This document shows positions 1 to 9,047 of a stretch of DNA of 64,000 nucleotides, in pieces. A model generated the notes under the pieces. That model saw only the letters and a list, made by a program, of their open reading frames with translations, made no database searches and was not told the DNA's origin. The position numbers were made by a program, and so were the translations under genes. Origin of the DNA: Candidatus Binatia bacterium (lineage in GTDB: Bacteria > Desulfobacterota > Binatia > HRBIN30); NCBI GenBank assembly GCA_023150935.1, contig JAKLJW010000014.1, positions 42,575 to 106,574 of the forward strand. Direction: 5' to 3'. Position 1 is the stretch's first letter; every line of letters starts with the position of its first letter.

Positions 1-2889
1 GTGCTGGCGGAGGTGGAGGGCGCCGGCGACCTGACGGCGGTCGGCAGTTTGGTAACTTCGGAAGCGTACTGGCGGGCTCGGGGGCTGCCGGTTCGCGGCG
101 TGATCGTGTGCAGAGACGGTGCTCTAAAGGATGCTGCCGGCCAACTGGCAACGGCGGCGGCACCCGTTTCTGGGCCTTCGCCAAACCTCATCGTACGGCA
201 GCGGACCGAAATGCCCGCGCAGGATCTCGGCGTCTTGCGTGCGGCGGCCCATCTGGTTGTCGGTGGCGGGCGTCCGGACCCGCTGTCCGCGGCAGGCAGT
301 AACGTCATGGGGCGAGGAGCCGGCAAACCGCCGGTTGCGCCCTCGAATCCGCCGGCGCGCCGCGCTGGCCGCGCCTCGGGGCGAACGAAAGGGGAGGGGG
401 AGAGCGAGCGCGCCGGCGAAGCGGACGGCCCCGACCTCCTCCTGGATAACGGCTGGGGTGGGTTCAGCCCGGACGGAAGCGAGTATGTCATCCGCTTGCA
501 GCCCGACGAAGGGGGGGAGCTGCGGCTGCCGCCGATGCCGTGGAGCAACGTAATTTCGAATCCCGGCTTCGGTGTGCTGGTCAGCGAACGGGGCGCCTCC
601 TGCACCTGGAGCCGCAACAGCCGCGAGAACCGTCTGACGCCGTGGGCCAACGATCCGATCGGCGACCCGCACGGGGAGGCGCTTTTCGTGCGTGACGAGG
701 AAAGCGGCGCGGTATGGTCGCCGTTACCGGGGCCACGGCCCGCGGCGGCGCCTTACGAGGTCCGGCACGGTTTCGGGTACTCGACCTGGAGGCACGTCAG
801 TAACGGGCTCAGCCAGGTGGTTACCCTGAGTGTTGCGGCCGAGGATGCGCTGCGGGTGCTCCGCGTGCAACTGACCAACGCCACGCCGGGGCCGCGACGT
901 CTATCGCTGTTTGCTTACAGTCGGCTGGTGCTGGGGGTGCTGCCGGCGCAGACACGACGGTCGGTGGTCACGACCCACGATGCGGCGACCGGCATGATCC
1001 TCGCTCGAAACGGCCTCAACGAGGAATTCGCGGACGCGGTCGTCTTCGTTGCGGCGGTTACGGAGGCTGGGGCGGGAGATGTTCTCGTTACTGGCGATCG
1101 CGGCGCTTTCCTCGGGCGTAACGGCGACGAAAGCGAGCCGGCGGTTGTTTGCGGCGGCGGGGACCTCGATGGGCGGATCGGCGCCGGACTCGATCCGTGT
1201 GCCGCCGTGCAGGTGGGGGCCGAAATCCCTCCCGGTGCCACCTGGGAGTGCAGCGTGTTGCTCGGCGAAGCGACCGACGAGGCCGCTGCCGCCGCGCTCG
1301 TGGCGAAATATCGCCGTCGAGGGGCGACCGCAGCGGCGATTGCAAGCGCGCGCGCCCGGTGGAGCGACGTGCTCGGCGCTGTCCAGGTACGAACGCCGGT
1401 GGCCGGTCTCGACGTTCTCTTCAATGGGTGGTTGTTGTACCAGGTCTTGAGTTGCCGGGTGTGGGGTCGTTCCGCGCTCTACCAGTCCGGAGGCGCGTAC
1501 GGCTTCCGCGATCAGCTACAGGACGCCCTGGCGCTGGTGCATGCCCGTCCCGATCTCACGCGCGCCCAGATTCTCTTGCACGCGGCGCATCAGTTTCCCG
1601 AAGGTGACGTGCTGCACTGGTGGCATCCGCCGACCGGTCGCGGCACCCGTACGAGGTTTTCGGACGATCTCCTCTGGTTACCGTTTGTTGCCTGCACGTA
1701 TGCCGGCGTCAGCGGCGACTGGGATGTCTTCGATGGGGTGGCAGGGTTTGTCAGCGCGCGAGCGTTGTCGCCGGGTGAGGACGAGGCTTACTTGCAGCCG
1801 GAGATCGCGGCGGAAACGGACGATGTGTACGGGCATTGCTGCCGTGCGATCGATCGGTCACTGACCGCAGGCGTACACGGATTGCCTCTGATGGGTACGG
1901 GTGACTGGAACGACGGCATGAACCGGGTCGGACGCGAGGGCCGTGGAGAAAGCGTGTGGTTGGGATTTTTCTTGTTCTGCGTTCTCGATCTGTTCGTGCC
2001 GCTGTGCGAACGGCGCGGCGATGACCGGCGCGCCGCCCGCTATCGAGCCTACCGGGACGAATTGCGGCAGGCTCTCGACAACGCCTGGGACGGTGAGTGG
2101 TATCGACGCGCTTACTACGACGACGGCACTCCGTTGGGCTCGGCGAGTAACCTCGAGTGCCGTATCGACGTCATAGCCCAGGCCTGGGCAGCGATCTCGG
2201 GCGCGGCGGCACGTGACTGGGCGGTGCGCGCCCTCGATGCAGTGGAGCGGGAGTTGTTGGTGCCGGAAGCCGGAATCGTGCGCTTGCTGGCGCCGCCGTT
2301 TGACCGCGACACCCACGATCCCGGTTACATCAAAGGATACGTGCCCGGAATTCGCGAGAACGGGGGTCAGTACACCCACGGCGCGATGTGGGTGGTTCAG
2401 GCAAGCGCGCGACTCGGCCGCCGGCAGCGCGCGGCCGCTCTGCTGGAGATGCTCGGTCCCGTGTGGCACGGGCGCAGTGCTGCCGCGGTCGCCGTCTATC
2501 AGGTAGAGCCGTATGTTGTGGCAGCCGACATCTACGGCGTGCCGCCGCACCTCGGCCGCGGCGGCTGGACCTGGTACACGGGGTCGGCCGGGTGGATGTA
2601 CCGTATTGGCATCGAGGACGTCCTCGGCATCCGGTGCGAGGGCGGTGATTCCTTGCGGATCGAGCCTTGCGTGCCGGACGATTGGCCCGAGTATCGCGTC
2701 AACTACCGACTTGCCGACGGTGCGACGCGATACGAGATCGCCGTTCGCAACCCCGCCGGATGTGCCGCGAGAGTGATTGCGGTCACCGTCGACGGGGTCG
2801 CCGGCGAAGTCGACGGCGGCAGTGCCCTGATCGCCGTTCGGCACGACGGCGGGGCCCATACGGTGGAAGTGGTTCTGGGCGAGGAATGA
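1..2889 (+). CDS. Cyclic beta-1,2-glucan synthase-like GH94 protein (C-terminal part, cut by window edge)
   Basis: The open frame runs from base 1, so the true start lies outside the window and 962 residues are visible. The visible part resembles the C-terminal glycoside-phosphorylase (GH94, old GT36) region of NdvB/ChvB proteins. These elongate and trim cyclic beta-1,2-glucans. Recognisable blocks are GFRDQLQD near residue 501, HWWHPP near 539, GTGDWNDGMN near 632 (its Asp is the family general acid) and GYVPGIRENGGQY near 779. A beta-sandwich domain precedes the (alpha/alpha)6 barrel, and a sugar-binding-like tail ends the protein. The N-terminal 120 residues are low complexity and could be a linker. 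Whether the membrane glucosyltransferase half lies upstream cannot be seen; a soluble GH94 phosphorylase is the alternative. Confidence 0.85.
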   Translation: MLAEVEGAGDLTAVGSLVTSEAYWRARGLPVRGVIVCRDGALKDAAGQLATAAAPVSGPSPNLIVRQRTEMPAQDLGVLRAAAHLVVGGGRPDPLSAAGSNVMGRGAGKPPVAPSNPPARRAGRASGRTKGEGESERAGEADGPDLLLDNGWGGFSPDGSEYVIRLQPDEGGELRLPPMPWSNVISNPGFGVLVSERGASCTWSRNSRENRLTPWANDPIGDPHGEALFVRDEESGAVWSPLPGPRPAAAPYEVRHGFGYSTWRHVSNGLSQVVTLSVAAEDALRVLRVQLTNATPGPRRLSLFAYSRLVLGVLPAQTRRSVVTTHDAATGMILARNGLNEEFADAVVFVAAVTEAGAGDVLVTGDRGAFLGRNGDESEPAVVCGGGDLDGRIGAGLDPCAAVQVGAEIPPGATWECSVLLGEATDEAAAAALVAKYRRRGATAAAIASARARWSDVLGAVQVRTPVAGLDVLFNGWLLYQVLSCRVWGRSALYQSGGAYGFRDQLQDALALVHARPDLTRAQILLHAAHQFPEGDVLHWWHPPTGRGTRTRFSDDLLWLPFVACTYAGVSGDWDVFDGVAGFVSARALSPGEDEAYLQPEIAAETDDVYGHCCRAIDRSLTAGVHGLPLMGTGDWNDGMNRVGREGRGESVWLGFFLFCVLDLFVPLCERRGDDRRAARYRAYRDELRQALDNAWDGEWYRRAYYDDGTPLGSASNLECRIDVIAQAWAAISGAAARDWAVRALDAVERELLVPEAGIVRLLAPPFDRDTHDPGYIKGYVPGIRENGGQYTHGAMWVVQASARLGRRQRAAALLEMLGPVWHGRSAAAVAVYQVEPYVVAADIYGVPPHLGRGGWTWYTGSAGWMYRIGIEDVLGIRCEGGDSLRIEPCVPDDWPEYRVNYRLADGATRYEIAVRNPAGCAARVIAVTVDGVAGEVDGGSALIAVRHDGGAHTVEVVLGEE

Positions 2890-3085
2890 GCCTCGAGGAG
2901 GCTCAGATCTTAGATCTTCTTTGAGATCTCAGCGCCGGGTAGTTACCCGATCGGAAGCGGTTGCCACCCTCCATGTGGCGGGCGTTCCCCGCCGGTCCAC
3001 GGTTCCCGCCCCGGGAGAAGATCGTTGACGACACCGCGACCGTGTGTCAGGTTAACCGCCCTGCTCAGGGGGGAGACGCCGGGCA
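2890..3085. other. Intergenic region between GH94 gene and histidine kinase
   Basis: This 196-base gap starts with overlapping AGATCT palindromes (about 2906-2930) just after the GH94 stop. They may fold into a weak hairpin, but no T-tract follows. A purine-rich GGGGGAG lies about 12 bases before the kinase ATG at 3086. I see no convincing promoter. Confidence 0.3.
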
Positions 3086-4969
3086 ATGGCTTCACACCGT
3101 TCACCACAAGGTGGAAAATCGGCGGACCCGAGGGTCTTGGGAGCACTACACCGGCGGTTACGGCTCGTCGCGTGGGTGATGTTCGTCGTCGCCGTGCTGT
3201 TCGCCGCCGCGGAAGCCGCGGCGGCCCCGACTCTGGGTTGGCCCCTCGTGGTGAAGGTGTGCAGCCTGTCCGTTGTTGCGGCGACTCTGGCCGCCCTGCG
3301 GAAGTTGCGGCCCACCCCGGTCGTGCGCTGGGCCGCGCTGGCATTGATTTGCGGTGGATACGTCGTGACCGCGCTTTCCGGAGCGTTGAGTCCGAGCGGC
3401 GAGTACTTCACGTCGGCAACTCTGTTTGCGGCCGCCGCGTTGGCCACGTCGGCGTTGTTGCCGTGGGGGCCGTACCTGCAGGCTGCCTCGGTCTTTGTCG
3501 GTGCGGCTTCCCTGACCGTTGCGGCGCTCTGGCGTGGCTTCGACCCTCTTCTGGCGCTCACCGAACCGGCCCAGTCCGATCCGGTCGTTGCCGTGCTCCT
3601 GACCTTCGCACTGTCAGTCGTGGTGGCGTACGAAATGGAGCGTGCGCAGCGGCAACGATTGCATCACCTCGATTTACGGCGGCGGGCGGAGGCGCAGGTG
3701 CGCAAGCTGAATGCGTACCTGGAGCGGATGGTCGTCGAGCGCACGGTTCAACTTGTCGAGGCCAACCGCCAACTCGAAACCGAGGTGGATAAGCGCCAGG
3801 CGACGGCAGATGCGCTTGTTCAGAGCCAGCGGCAACTGCTGGGCATCGTGGATCATTCGACGACTCTCGTCACGCTAAAGGACCTCGAGGGGCGATACCT
3901 TCTGGTGAATCGGGAGTTCGAGCGTGTCTTCGGAATGGACCGGCAGTCGGTGCTGGGGCAGACCGACAGAGCCGTATTTGGAGCGGAGATCGGCCAGACG
4001 GTTCGCGCCCGGGACGAGTTCGTCATGGCGGTGGATGGGCCGCTGTCATTCGACGAGGATGTGGTGACGCCACTCGGGCAGCGGTCTTTCGTCTCGGTAC
4101 GGTTCCCTTTGCGGGATGCCGCCGGGGCGCAGTACGGTCTGGGCACGATTGCGACCGACATCACGGGATTGCGCCAGGTGCAGGAGGGTTTGCGGCGGCA
4201 GCAGGACGAGGTGGCGCAGCGCCAGCGTCTCAACACGGTCGGCGAGTTGGCTGCGGCTGTCGGTCACGAGTTCCACCAGCCGCTGGGGGCGATCGCGAGC
4301 TTCGCGCAGGGCTGTATTCGCCGGCTGGCGACGCACCCCGAAGATCTCGATCCGGTGATCGACGCGCTCGAACAGATTGTAAGCGAGACGATGCGGGCCG
4401 GCGAGATCTTGCGCGGCCTGCGACGCCGCGTCCGACGCTCCGACGGACCGCGAGAGGCGGTCGACCTCGTGCAGGTCGTCAACCACGCGGTGTGCGTCCT
4501 CGATCCGCAGGTGCGCCTGCACCGCGTCGAGCTGCACGTGCTCGTTGCCTCGGAGATACCGCGTGTCGAGGCCGATCGGGCGCAACTCGAGCAGGTACTG
4601 GTCAACATCCTGCAGAACGGTATCGAGGCGACGGCTGGCCTCCCGGACGGCGCCCGTACGGTGAAGATCGAGATCGCGCCGGCGCCGGGTGCGGTCGAGG
4701 TGAGTGTTACCGATACGGGACTGGGCATCGCCTCGGAGATCGCCGAAACGATTTTCGAACCTTTCGTAACTACCAGGCCGGCCGCGCTGGGCATGGGGTT
4801 GGCGATCAGCCGTTCGATCGTAGACAGCCACGGTGGACGCATGTGGGCAACGTCGCGCCCCGGTCGGGGGGCGCGGATCTCGTTCCGCCTTCCGACACTG
4901 GCGGCGATCGACGCGGCCGAGCAGGTGCGATCGGCCGAAACACCGCCGCCATCGCCCTTACCCCAATGA
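3086..4969 (+). CDS. Membrane PAS-domain sensor histidine kinase
   Basis: The 627-residue protein has five or six hydrophobic segments in residues 28-180, then a coiled coil (about 195-250), a PAS domain (about 250-365), a HisKA domain and a HATPase_c domain. The H-box reads GHEFHQPLG near residue 393, the N-box NILQNGIEAT near 507, and the G-boxes DTGLGI near 545 and GLAIS near 571. No receiver domain is attached and no response regulator gene is adjacent, so the partner is unknown; the CheY-like gene at 11183 is the closest. The HEFHQPL form is typical of the NtrB/FixL-like group. The ATG at 3086 was taken because the first membrane segment follows soon after; a start at 3179 would remove part of it. 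Confidence 0.85.
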   Translation: MASHRSPQGGKSADPRVLGALHRRLRLVAWVMFVVAVLFAAAEAAAAPTLGWPLVVKVCSLSVVAATLAALRKLRPTPVVRWAALALICGGYVVTALSGALSPSGEYFTSATLFAAAALATSALLPWGPYLQAASVFVGAASLTVAALWRGFDPLLALTEPAQSDPVVAVLLTFALSVVVAYEMERAQRQRLHHLDLRRRAEAQVRKLNAYLERMVVERTVQLVEANRQLETEVDKRQATADALVQSQRQLLGIVDHSTTLVTLKDLEGRYLLVNREFERVFGMDRQSVLGQTDRAVFGAEIGQTVRARDEFVMAVDGPLSFDEDVVTPLGQRSFVSVRFPLRDAAGAQYGLGTIATDITGLRQVQEGLRRQQDEVAQRQRLNTVGELAAAVGHEFHQPLGAIASFAQGCIRRLATHPEDLDPVIDALEQIVSETMRAGEILRGLRRRVRRSDGPREAVDLVQVVNHAVCVLDPQVRLHRVELHVLVASEIPRVEADRAQLEQVLVNILQNGIEATAGLPDGARTVKIEIAPAPGAVEVSVTDTGLGIASEIAETIFEPFVTTRPAALGMGLAISRSIVDSHGGRMWATSRPGRGARISFRLPTLAAIDAAEQVRSAETPPPSPLPQ

Positions 4970-5121
4970 GTGCCCGCGATACCTGATTGAGGACGAGGCA
5001 CTTAGACTCTGGTTCACAAATTCGCCAACGTATTCTTTGTGATGCGACTCGCTCACCCTTCCACAAGCTTGGCGTGGGCTGCCGCCCGCAACCCAACCTG
5101 GCGACCGGAACCCGTTCGTCC

Positions 5122-5158
5122 CGAGTAGCCGTCGTCTTCTCAGGCGGCGTATCGAGGG
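5122..5158. repeat. Dispersed repeat, partial copy A
   Basis: The stretch CGAGTAGC...CTTCT..GGCGGCGTATCGAGG matches the 3' halves of the longer copies at 5878-5995 and 57612-57738. It lies in a 271-base gene-free interval between the kinase and the small membrane protein. Confidence 0.5.
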
Positions 5159-5240
5159 ACGATCGGTGGGCCACTGCCGCGTGCGGAATAGGAAGCGGGG
5201 CCGAACCGGCCAGCGTAACCGGCGGCTGCCCGCCAACGCG

Positions 5241-5729
5241 TTAGAGGGTACGCTCAGTGCTTCGCAGGAGAAAGACGAAGATCAGGACGTGAATTACCAC
5301 CATCGCCGGGACGATGAAGGCAGGCACGAACCACGCGGCGCCAAGCTGAGGGGCGACCTGCATGCGAATGCCGCGGCTGACATTGGCGAGCAGATCGGCG
5401 AGCCCTACGAGGTTGAACAACCAGACCGTTGGAATAGCGAGGCGCCAGCCCGTTCGAAGTGAGATAAGCGCCAGCCAGGCGAGAAGCGTTGTGACCGTGT
5501 CGCCAACGGCGGTCTGCCGAGCGAAGGCGTCCGGCAGGCCCGGCTCGACTACGCCCGGGACCAGAAGGGTGACACCGACAAAGCGAAACGTCTGCGGGAA
5601 GACGAGGAAAGAGAGCGCCGTGGCGCGCGGCTTCGTCTGGAGCCAGGGGCGGACGAACCAGAACCCCAGGGCCGTGTAAGCGAGCAGGCTAAGCGCGGAT
5701 TGAAATGCGAGCAGGCGAGCCGCTTCCAT
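5241..5729 (-). CDS. Small integral membrane protein of unknown function
   Basis: The protein has 162 residues and is almost entirely hydrophobic, with about five predicted membrane segments. One is near residues 8-30 and the last is near 130-155 (IVPAMVVIHVLIFVFLL). I recognise no catalytic motif or named family. It stands alone on the minus strand between the plus-strand kinase and a kinase remnant, with repeat copies on both sides. This suggests a locally rearranged region. The reading frame is believable because of its consistent membrane topology and codon use. Confidence 0.6.
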   Translation of the reverse strand: MEAARLLAFQSALSLLAYTALGFWFVRPWLQTKPRATALSFLVFPQTFRFVGVTLLVPGVVEPGLPDAFARQTAVGDTVTTLLAWLALISLRTGWRLAIPTVWLFNLVGLADLLANVSRGIRMQVAPQLGAAWFVPAFIVPAMVVIHVLIFVFLLRSTERTL

Positions 5730-5773
5730 TCAATTCTTGGTTTCCGTCTATAGCTCGGCGGTCAGATGCCGTC

Positions 5774-5802
5774 TAACCCCAATGCCGGTCGGTCAAGAGC
5801 CG
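5774..5802. repeat. Short dispersed repeat, copy 1 (second copy at 36474)
   Basis: AACCCCA(A/G)TG(C/A)CGGTCGGTCAAGAG is shared with the intergenic stretch starting at 36476. Both copies are intergenic. Function unknown. Confidence 0.45.
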
Positions 5803-5877
5803 TCGTGCGCGCCGAGTAGGAACCCTTAACCGACCCGCAAGGCGCCTAACCCAGATTACTCGCCAATGTGACGCCGC

Positions 5878-5995
5878 CCCTCGATGCGGCCCCGAAAAAG
5901 AGCGGGCCTACTTGGGCGAGCGGGTCGGTTTCCTCCAATACGGGTTGTTTCCTTTCGTGCCGAGTAGCGCCATCTTTTCCGGAGCGTATCGAGGC
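5878..5995. repeat. Dispersed repeat, copy B
   Basis: The sequence can be aligned by eye with 57612-57738 over about 115 bases. Shared blocks are GATRCGGCCCCG, CGGGTCG, TCCAAT.CGGG, GAGTAGCG and TATCGAGG. The copy forms the 3' end of the kinase-remnant frame at 5908-6363, so that frame probably gained its stop by insertion or rearrangement. Confidence 0.55.
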
Positions 5996-6363
5996 GCACG
6001 GGAGGTCGTGAGCAATCCGGCGAAGGCGCTCTCGGGCTTGACCAGGCCATCGGCTCCCGCACGCAGATCGGCGAGCAAACGATGAACGTCGATCTCTTGC
6101 ACGCAGATAGCCGTGTGGCCCGCCTCGGAGCGGCTGAAGTCGAGCGTCGCATTGATCAACGCACTCAGATCGCGAGCGCGGCGGACGAGCGCCTCCATGC
6201 CATCCATCTGCTTTGCCGTCAGCGGGTCGAAGTCGCCGCTCAGGAACAGATCGCCGTAGCCCAGGATGACGCGCGGCAATTGCCGGTCCGTGGCCTTCGA
6301 CGCTGGTTCGTTCGGTACCGCGTCGGAGCGAGCTTGCCAACCGCCGCCGCCCTGATCCGTCAT
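5908..6363 (-). pseudogene. Truncated histidine kinase fragment without its phospho-acceptor His
   Basis: The frame encodes 151 residues. Its start overlaps the stop of the kinase at 6360 (ATGA overlap). Residues 30-100 (ILGYGDLFLSGDF...LSALINATLDFSRSEAG...) match the second half of a HisKA dimerisation domain, but the preceding H-box SHELRTPL is absent (RQLPR stands there). No ATPase domain follows. The last 35 residues fall in a dispersed repeat. I read this as a decayed kinase tail. A small dimerisation-only regulator, translationally coupled to the kinase, is the alternative. Confidence 0.55.
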
Positions 6364-8654
6364 GATCGGCTCTCCGTTTGGCGCCCCTCGCCGCCGGCAT
6401 CCGCAATGTGCGTCCCAGGTGCCGCCGCCTGCGGGCGGGACTCAACCGCGAAGTCCGCTTCGCCGAGTAACGGTTCGCCGATAGTGAAGGAGAACGTTGC
6501 GCCCTCACCCAAGGTGCCCTCCGCCCAGATCTCGCCCCCGTGTCGGTGAACGATGCGCTGGACCGTGGCGAGGCCGATGCCGGTACCTTCGAACTCGCTG
6601 GTCATGTGCAGGCGCTGGAAAGCGCCGAAGAGCTTGCCGGCGTATGCCATATCGAAGCCGGCGCCGTTGTCGCGCACAATGTAGACGGCATGGCCGTTGC
6701 GCCGCAGGGACCGGAACTCGATGCGTGCATCGTCGCGACGACCGGTGAACTTCCACGCGTTGCCGAGCAGGTTATCGAGGACCACGCGCAGCAGTCCGGT
6801 GTCGCCACGCGCGCTCATGCCGTCCTCGATTACCACCTCGACCTGCCGCGTCGGCTCGCGTTCACGCAGAGTCTCGACGACCGCCCGGGCCAGCTTACTG
6901 AGATCGGTACGCACGGGCTGCAACGGACTGCGCGTGACGCGCGACAACTGCAACAGGTCGTTGATCAGTTCCCCCATGCGGCGCACCGCCGCCAGGATGC
7001 GGCGCAGGTAGTCGTGGCCGTCTTCGTCGAGCCGCTCCGCGTTCGTCTCCGCCAGCAACTGGCTGAAGCCCTCGATGCTGCGCAGCGGAGCACGCAGGTC
7101 GTGGGACACGGTGTACGAGAACGCCTCCAGTTCCCGGTTCGCCCCTTCGAGTGCAGTCTGCAATCGCCGCTGCCGCTCCTCGGCACGCTTGCGTCCGGTG
7201 ATGTCGAGAACCACGCCCTCCATGCGCACGGGACTACCGGCACCGTCGTAGTATCCCTGCCCCTTCGCAGCGACCCAGCGGGGACTGCCGTCGGGCCAGA
7301 CGGCGCGGTACTCGACGTCGTACCCGGTTCGGTTACGCAAGGCGTCCTGCACCGCCGCATCCGTGCGTTGACGGTCATCGGGGTGCAGAGCCGCCAGGAA
7401 GCGTTCGTAGCTCATGGCCTCGTTCGGGGGCAGACCGAAGATCGCCTTACACCGGTCCGACCACACCAGCCTGTCGTTCGCGAGGTCCCAGTGCCACGTG
7501 CCGATCCGAGCCGCGCCCACGGCGAGACGCAGGTGTTCCTCGCTCTCAGCCAGGGCAAGCTGCATACGCTGGCGCTCGGCAATGTCGCGCACGACGGCAA
7601 CCACCAGGCGGACATCGTCGGGGCGTGGGGTGTGCTGGACAACGACTTCGACCGGCACTTCGGTGCCGTCCTTGCGGCGGTGAACCGTGGCAAACGTGCG
7701 TGACGCGCTGCGTCCGTCGATCACCGGTGCCAGCATGGCGCGGAACGTCGCCTGGTCGAACTCGGGTTTGATGTCGAGCGGGGTCATGCCCAGTAGTTCT
7801 TCGCCCGTGTAACCGGTCTGTTCAATGGCTCCGCGGTTCACATGCGAGAAACGCAATGTGTCTGCATCGAAAATGAAGATCCCGTCGCGGGTATGGTCGA
7901 GCAGGTCCAGCGCTCGCCGCGCTTCGCGCGCCGCGGCGCGTAGAGCCTCCGCGGCGCGGTAGCGAACCCGCAGATCGCGGACGAGCAGGTAGTACACTCC
8001 GGCCAGGAGCCCCGCCATCAGCAACACGACGCCCGTAAACGCCCACGTGGCCACGGCACGGGGGGCGCGCAGGTGGGGGAGGATTTCCTCGAGGTGTTGC
8101 GCCTCTCGCCGCTCGATTTCTCCGATCCGGGCGCGGACGGTATCCATGAGCTGCTTCCCCTTGCCGGTCGCAACTCTCTGCAGACTCGCCTGCCCCTCGC
8201 CTTCTCGCCGGAGCGCAACCGACTGCCGCACATGGGCGATCTTTGCCCTAACAGCGGACTCGACGGCACCGCTGCCGAGATCGGGCCCACCACGCTCGGT
8301 GGCCAGCCGCTTCAGTACCTCCATCTCCGCATCGACGCGTTCGAGCGCCCGCCAATACGGCTCCAGAAACCGCTCGTCGCCTGCGATCACGTAGCCGCGG
8401 CCGCCGGTTTCGAGGTCCTGGACATGGGACAGAATGCGATCGAGCTGATGGAGAATTCGTTGAGTATGGATCACTTCGTCGGCAACCGCGAGGGATACCG
8501 TCCGGCTCCGATAGGCGATCAAGCTGGCGGCGGTCGCCGCGAGAAGAACCGCAAGGAATCCGGCGAAGACTTTGCGCTCGATAAGGCCCTTCCGCGGCAC
8601 AACGCCGCGATTTCCGTGGGTGTCACCTGCTTCGACCGCAGCCAAAAGAGGCAC
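6360..8654 (-). CDS. CHASE3-PAS-PAS sensor histidine kinase
   Basis: The protein has 764 residues. TM1 is at about 29-49, a CHASE3 extracellular sensor with the [14 protein letters not shown] signature lies between the membrane segments, and TM2 is at about 200-225. Two PAS/PAC domains (about 245-365 and 370-495) precede HisKA with H-box [10 protein letters not shown] near 518. HATPase_c follows with NLLGNAWKF near 630 and DNGAGFD. The phytochrome-like HisKA/ATPase portion is closely similar to the divergent kinase at 9048, which suggests duplication. The C-terminal 30 residues after the ATPase are low complexity. Transcription runs away from 9048 across a 393-base shared intergenic region. 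Confidence 0.9.
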   Translation of the reverse strand: MPLLAAVEAGDTHGNRGVVPRKGLIERKVFAGFLAVLLAATAASLIAYRSRTVSLAVADEVIHTQRILHQLDRILSHVQDLETGGRGYVIAGDERFLEPYWRALERVDAEMEVLKRLATERGGPDLGSGAVESAVRAKIAHVRQSVALRREGEGQASLQRVATGKGKQLMDTVRARIGEIERREAQHLEEILPHLRAPRAVATWAFTGVVLLMAGLLAGVYYLLVRDLRVRYRAAEALRAAAREARRALDLLDHTRDGIFIFDADTLRFSHVNRGAIEQTGYTGEELLGMTPLDIKPEFDQATFRAMLAPVIDGRSASRTFATVHRRKDGTEVPVEVVVQHTPRPDDVRLVVAVVRDIAERQRMQLALAESEEHLRLAVGAARIGTWHWDLANDRLVWSDRCKAIFGLPPNEAMSYERFLAALHPDDRQRTDAAVQDALRNRTGYDVEYRAVWPDGSPRWVAAKGQGYYDGAGSPVRMEGVVLDITGRKRAEERQRRLQTALEGANRELEAFSYTVSHDLRAPLRSIEGFSQLLAETNAERLDEDGHDYLRRILAAVRRMGELINDLLQLSRVTRSPLQPVRTDLSKLARAVVETLREREPTRQVEVVIEDGMSARGDTGLLRVVLDNLLGNAWKFTGRRDDARIEFRSLRRNGHAVYIVRDNGAGFDMAYAGKLFGAFQRLHMTSEFEGTGIGLATVQRIVHRHGGEIWAEGTLGEGATFSFTIGEPLLGEADFAVESRPQAAAPGTHIADAGGEGRQTESRS

Positions 8655-9047
8655 GAGCCCCTCCTTCCCACGTCCGCGCCGTATCTGGAAACGAATTACG
8701 TTGGCGCGGCCCGTCTCAAACGGAAACCTGGACGACCTCCGGCTTCCTGTGCGCCGCTCTTACGGTCACCCGGCCGCGGCCGGGCTAGCTGTCGGTACCG
8801 TTGCATGTTGGACGTCCTGCGCCACCCCTGACGTCAAGCGCGAAACCTCACATATCGTCGCTCTTACGACAGGATGTGTGGACCGTCAAGCGCCCTTTGC
8901 AGCACGATTCCCGCGGCCTGAGCCACCCGCAGCGCGGCTTGACCGCGTGGCGGCTCGGGCAGTACGTATCGGGTAAGTCCCAGCGGGAAACGAAAGCGAG
9001 GTCGGGAGCCGACCGAACAGCGCCCGATTAAGAATTCGAGCCGCGCC
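8655..9047. promoter_or_regulatory. Divergent intergenic region between two histidine kinases
   Basis: The 393 bases between divergent kinase genes must hold both promoters. A possible plus-strand -35 TTGACC lies near 8939, but no good -10 follows. I found no inverted repeat strong enough to call an operator and no RNA gene. Confidence 0.3.
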
